A DNA stretch of 8,244 bases, taken from NCBI GenBank assembly GCA_946478765.1, contig CAMLDH010000159.1, positions 1 to 8,244 of the forward strand. Reading direction: 5' to 3'. The position numbers and the translations under genes were made by a program. Positions 6,590-8,244 of this stretch are shown piece by piece. The notes beneath the pieces were generated by a model that was given only the letters and a program-made list of their open reading frames with translations, was not told the origin of the DNA and did no database searches. Source of the DNA: an uncultured Oxalobacteraceae bacterium. GTDB taxonomy: Bacteria; Pseudomonadota; Gammaproteobacteria; Burkholderiales; Burkholderiaceae. The stretch's first letter is position 1. The number at the start of each line of letters is the position of its first letter.

Positions 6590-6999
6590 ACGCATAAAAA
6601 CCGTGAGCGTCTGCGGCTCTGGCCGGCGCACTGCCGCGTTGCTCGCTCCTTACAATACTCGCACTGCGGCGGGTCGAAAAGGCGTATCCGCTTGCAAGCG
6701 GATACCGTTTCGCAGGCGTGGGGCGTAGCAGGGAATTCAGACGGCATGGTGAAGCAGGGGGTGAGCAGGGGTTTCAAACGGCATGCCGTTTGCCTGCGAA
6801 CGATCGCATGCGATCCGCCTGCGTAACAGTCTTGCCTTGCAAGGCAAGACTCCCTCCGTCTGCCTGCGTAGCGGTGTTCCCCTGCAAGGGAACACCGCTA
6901 CCCTATAGGGTCACAGGCAGTGCCCCACGAAACCCCTGCTTCACCGCCTTGCATCGCATCTGGCCAGAGCCGCATCCATCTCACAGTTTTTTTATGCGT
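6590..6999. mobile_element. MITE-like non-coding element with terminal inverted repeats
   Basis: The two ends are inverted copies. The left end (6590-6626) reads ACGCATAAAAA, then CCGTGAG, then TGCGGCTCTGGCC. The right end (6960-6999, complement) reads ACGCATAAAAA, AA, CTGTGAG, then TGCGGCTCTGGCC. The outer 11 and inner 13 bases are identical, with a short divergent patch between. A second inverted pair lies inside: GGTGAAGCAGGGG at 6748-6760 against GAAACCCCTGCTTCACC at 6929-6945. The element encloses an array of palindromes and carries no plausible protein. No clear target-site duplication is visible, so insertion by a transposase is unproven. It could be a non-autonomous transposon relic or a large structured repeat. 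Confidence 0.55.
6684..6911. repeat. Array of six distinct palindromes
   Basis: Perfect palindromes lie at 6684-6705 (22 bp, centre CTTGCAAG), 6775-6792 (18 bp, centre GGCATGCC), 6802-6815 (14 bp, centre CGCATGCG), 6828-6851 (24 bp, centre CTTGCAAG) and 6900-6911 (12 bp, ACCCTATAGGGT). At 6868-6901 a 14-bp inverted repeat flanks a CTGCAA loop. GCCTGCG precedes the third, fourth and fifth units (6792-6798, 6817-6823, 6862-6868), and its complement CGCAGGC follows the first (6711-6717). The arms differ between units while the symmetry and the centres (TGCA or GCATGC) are kept. Confidence 0.85.
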
Positions 7000-7009
7000 G
7001 GATACTTAG

Positions 7010-7041
7010 CTGAATTTTTAACCGAAAATGTGACCTTGATT
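7010..7041 (+). repeat. 32-bp imperfect direct repeat, right copy
   Basis: Partner of 6469-6500, 541 bp away and in the same orientation. Together the two copies bracket the MITE-like element, so the element may have landed inside or next to an older repeat pair. Confidence 0.75.
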
Positions 7042-7099
7042 AGATGTGCCCCCGGTTGGGCACGAATTTGAATTCGTTAAGTGGCGCTTTGCGGAGGTA

Positions 7100-7166
7100 G
7101 GGTTATCCATCGCGCCGCTCGCCGCTCCATGCGCAGGACAAGAGCGTGCGGCGCGATGGATAACCC
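7100..7166. repeat. Inverted repeat with perfect 19-bp arms and a 29-nt loop
   Basis: GGGTTATCCATCGCGCCGC (7100-7118) is exactly complementary to GCGGCGCGATGGATAACCC (7148-7166); three more pairs follow after one mismatch. There is no T run on either side, so it is not an ordinary intrinsic terminator. It lies 22 bases beyond the stop of the 128-residue gene and could protect that mRNA 3' end. It may also be a dispersed genomic repeat. Confidence 0.85.
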
Positions 7167-7188
7167 GGCCTGCCATCTACGCCGGATG

Positions 7189-7575
7189 CTATTTTTCGAT
7201 ATTGATCCCCAAATCAATGTCGCACGTTTCTTCGCAAAATTTGATCAAGTTATCTTGCATAGAAGAAGAGGAAGTTTTCTTCTGTATTTTTGGCATTACT
7301 GCTCCAGGCGGAGCAGAGGAAGAGCGTCGTAGCAGTATCGAGGAAGGAAGTGCGGACTTGCTTTCTTTGTTTTCTTTTATCGGCTCAGGCAAGTTTTCCG
7401 AGCAGACGCGAAGCTCTTCCATGATTGCTTTAACTTCTGCAATTACGCTCGCAGGATCAGCCTGAATGATCTCAGCCATAATTTTTTTGTTAAGCTCCAT
7501 GACAATGATGTCAATTTGCTCTTCCGTTAATTGTTGCTCTTCTTGTTGCTCTTCTGGGACATTGTTTGTTTCCAT
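7189..7575 (-). CDS. Unrecognised 128-residue Glu-rich and Ser-rich protein
   Basis: A complete frame with a good SD (GGAGAGG, six bases before the ATG). I do not recognise the family. Residues 1-60 are acidic and probably helical (EEQQEEQQLTEEQIDIIVME, then AEIIQADPASVIAEVKAIME). Residues about 70-105 are rich in Ser, Pro and Lys (SALPSSILLRRSSSAPPGAV and KTSSSSMQ) and probably disordered. The C-terminal part has three acidic-flanked residues of note (FCEETCDIDLGINIEK, two cysteines). There is no signal peptide or membrane segment. It looks AT-richer than the PKS operon and is separated from it by repeats, so it is unlikely to belong to the pathway. The Ser-rich disordered middle recalls secreted effectors, but nothing here proves secretion. 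Confidence 0.7.
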   Translation of the reverse strand: METNNVPEEQQEEQQLTEEQIDIIVMELNKKIMAEIIQADPASVIAEVKAIMEELRVCSENLPEPIKENKESKSALPSSILLRRSSSAPPGAVMPKIQKKTSSSSMQDNLIKFCEETCDIDLGINIEK

Positions 7576-7614
7576 CGCATCCTCTCCTTCGAGTACAGTT
7601 TCTGCTAAAGGAAA

Positions 7615-7680
7615 ATGAAAAATTCATGCCTTTTAGCGCGGATTATTTTTTCTTTTCCATCATCCCGGATCCTTTTTTAA
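7615..7680 (+). CDS. Possible 21-residue plus-strand peptide
   Basis: An ATG preceded by AAAGGA opens a 21-codon frame (MKNSCLLARIIFSF, then PSSRILF) ending in TAA, 42 nt before a plus-strand terminator hairpin. It is short, hydrophobic and basic, and divergent from the 128-residue gene. It could be a leader or small-toxin-like peptide, or chance. No clear promoter was found. Confidence 0.15.
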   Translation: MKNSCLLARIIFSFPSSRILF

Positions 7681-7722
7681 GCGGACCGAATAAGAATAAT
7701 GGTGGACTAAAAACAGCCATCA

Positions 7723-7755
7723 ATGGAAGCCGCACTGGTGGCGGCTTCCATTTTT
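7723..7755 (+). terminator. Intrinsic terminator (11-bp stem, 7-nt loop, T tract)
   Basis: ATGGAAGCCGC (7723-7733) pairs with GCGGCTTCCAT (7741-7751) around ACTGGTG, and the last stem T continues as TTTTT on the plus strand. In the minus direction a TTTTT run follows only after a further 11 bases or so, so function there would be weaker. As the flanking genes are on the minus strand, either a small plus-strand transcript exists or the hairpin ends the upstream minus-strand gene. Confidence 0.6.
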
Positions 7756-7830
7756 AGAACAGTCTGCCAACGCATGCTTGGGTTGGGCATGAGGCAGTGT
7801 GCTGCAGCAGCTACGGCGACTGGTTATCCC

Positions 7831-7977
7831 TTAGCGTGGGCTCTTGTTATCATCGCCTTGCCCATCATCTTCATCCTTCACAATTTCTGATGATGTCGAT
7901 GCCGACGCCGGCGAGGGCGGCCCGCTACTACTTGGGACATCATTCGCCGTCTTAATGTCGCTTATGCTCGAATCTGC
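7831..7977 (-). pseudogene. Coding-like tail in frame after the TAG of the repeat protein
   Basis: Immediately after the TAG at 7978-7980 the same frame continues for 48 sense codons to a TAA at 7831-7833. It is Ser/Pro/Ala-rich (DVPSSSGPPSPASASTSSE) then acidic (IVKDEDDGQGDDNKSPR), much like a natural disordered C-terminus. It contains no ATG, so it is unlikely to be a separate gene. Either the upstream gene has a nonsense mutation, or the TAG is read through, or the composition is fortuitous. Confidence 0.4.
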
Positions 7978-8244
7978 CTATGTTCTTGTCTTTTTGAAGA
8001 AAGCCTCGCCTGTTTCTGGATCTACGCTGAATATTCTCTCTCTGAAGAAAGCCTCGCCTGTTTCTGGATCTACGCTGACGTTAGTACGCGTGCTACCGTG
8101 CAGATCTGGATCTCCCAATTCAGAGCCCCTGTTGCGGTTGTTCAGCAAATGTGTTTCCGCATATTCCGGAGATTTTAGTAACTCTAACTGTGCCTGCGTC
8201 AATGGATATAAATCTCCATCGTTGCGATTGCTCAGCAAACCACT
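7978..8244 (-). CDS. C-terminal part of an unrecognised repeat-containing protein (5' end beyond window)
   Basis: The frame is open to the right window edge; a TTG at 8238 is the only start-like codon near the edge and lies inside a repeated motif, so the true start is probably outside. The 88 visible codons begin with SG, followed by LLSNRNDGDLYPLTQAQLEL. LLSNRNDG recurs as LLNNRNRG 30 residues later. The end consists of two copies of SVDPETGEAFF spaced 16 residues apart, then KKTRT and TAG. The protein is hydrophilic with no membrane segment and no recognised domain. YPLTQAQLELL superficially resembles the first motif of NRPS condensation domains, but nothing else supports that. The function is unknown, and the repeats suggest recent internal duplication. 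Confidence 0.6.
   Translation of the reverse strand, partial: SGLLSNRNDGDLYPLTQAQLELLKSPEYAETHLLNNRNRGSELGDPDLHGSTRTNVSVDPETGEAFFRERIFSVDPETGEAFFKKTRT
7995..8078 (-). repeat. Perfect 36-bp direct repeat within the repeat protein
   Basis: Positions 7995-8030 and 8043-8078 are identical over 36 bases, with a 48-nt (16-codon) period that keeps the frame. They encode SVDPETGEAFF twice. Complete identity at synonymous sites points to a recent tandem duplication or gene conversion. Confidence 0.9.

Noticed and set aside
6684..6911. CRISPR array
   Set aside because: The repeated units are palindromes of differing sequence and length with short spacers, not identical repeats with unique spacers of even length.
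8150..8235. NRPS condensation-domain remnant (YPLTQAQLELL)
   Set aside because: Only the first few residues resemble a C-domain motif; no HHxxxD or other motif is present, and the surrounding repeats fit a different protein type.

Overview
The window comes from a Gram-negative bacterium of moderate GC content. The style of its polyketide synthase (PKS), fatty acyl-AMP ligase (FAAL) and intergenic repeats suggests a proteobacterium, perhaps a Burkholderiales-like betaproteobacterium; this is low-confidence inference because no rRNA, tRNA or housekeeping gene is present. All convincing genes lie on the minus strand and are transcribed from right to left.

Biosynthetic half (about 1-6230). Reading with transcription: a good sigma70-like promoter (6199-6227); a short open frame that is only the N-terminal part of a FAAL (5734-6093), followed in the same frame by what looks like a stub of an acyl carrier protein (5599-5733); a complete FAAL (3731-5554); a 51-residue small ORF overlapping the next gene by ATGA (3560-3715); a membrane di-iron fatty acid desaturase with all three histidine boxes (2583-3563); a free-standing acyl carrier protein (ACP) (2193-2540); and the start of a modular type I PKS (KS then AT, cut by the left window edge, 1-2095). 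The order FAAL, desaturase, ACP, PKS matches the starter-unit cassette known from jamaicamide (JamA/JamB/JamC) and related terminal-alkyne or terminal-alkene pathways. The expected flow is: a free fatty acid is adenylated, loaded onto the ACP, desaturated while ACP-bound, and handed to the first PKS ketosynthase. The PKS has no loading module of its own, which fits. The window cannot show whether the product is an alkene or alkyne, its chain length, or the final metabolite.

Repeat-rich half (about 6230-7190). This stretch has no convincing intact gene. It holds a possible 3' end of a decayed plus-strand gene (6277-6480), a 32-bp imperfect direct repeat (6469-6500 and 7010-7041), and inside that pair a roughly 410-bp MITE-like element (6590-6999). 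The element has terminal inverted repeats and an internal series of six different palindromes, several separated by GCCTGCG. A 67-nt inverted repeat with perfect 19-bp arms follows (7100-7166).

Right end (7190-8244). Two unrecognised minus-strand ORFs look AT-richer by eye: a 128-residue Glu- and Ser-rich protein, and the C-terminal part of a repeat-containing protein (two copies of SVDPETGEAFF). The second is interrupted by an in-frame TAG followed by 48 further coding-like codons. A hairpin-plus-T-tract terminator sits between them. The mix of an intact biosynthetic operon with gene stubs, tandem repeats and a mobile-element relic suggests an accessory region under active rearrangement.
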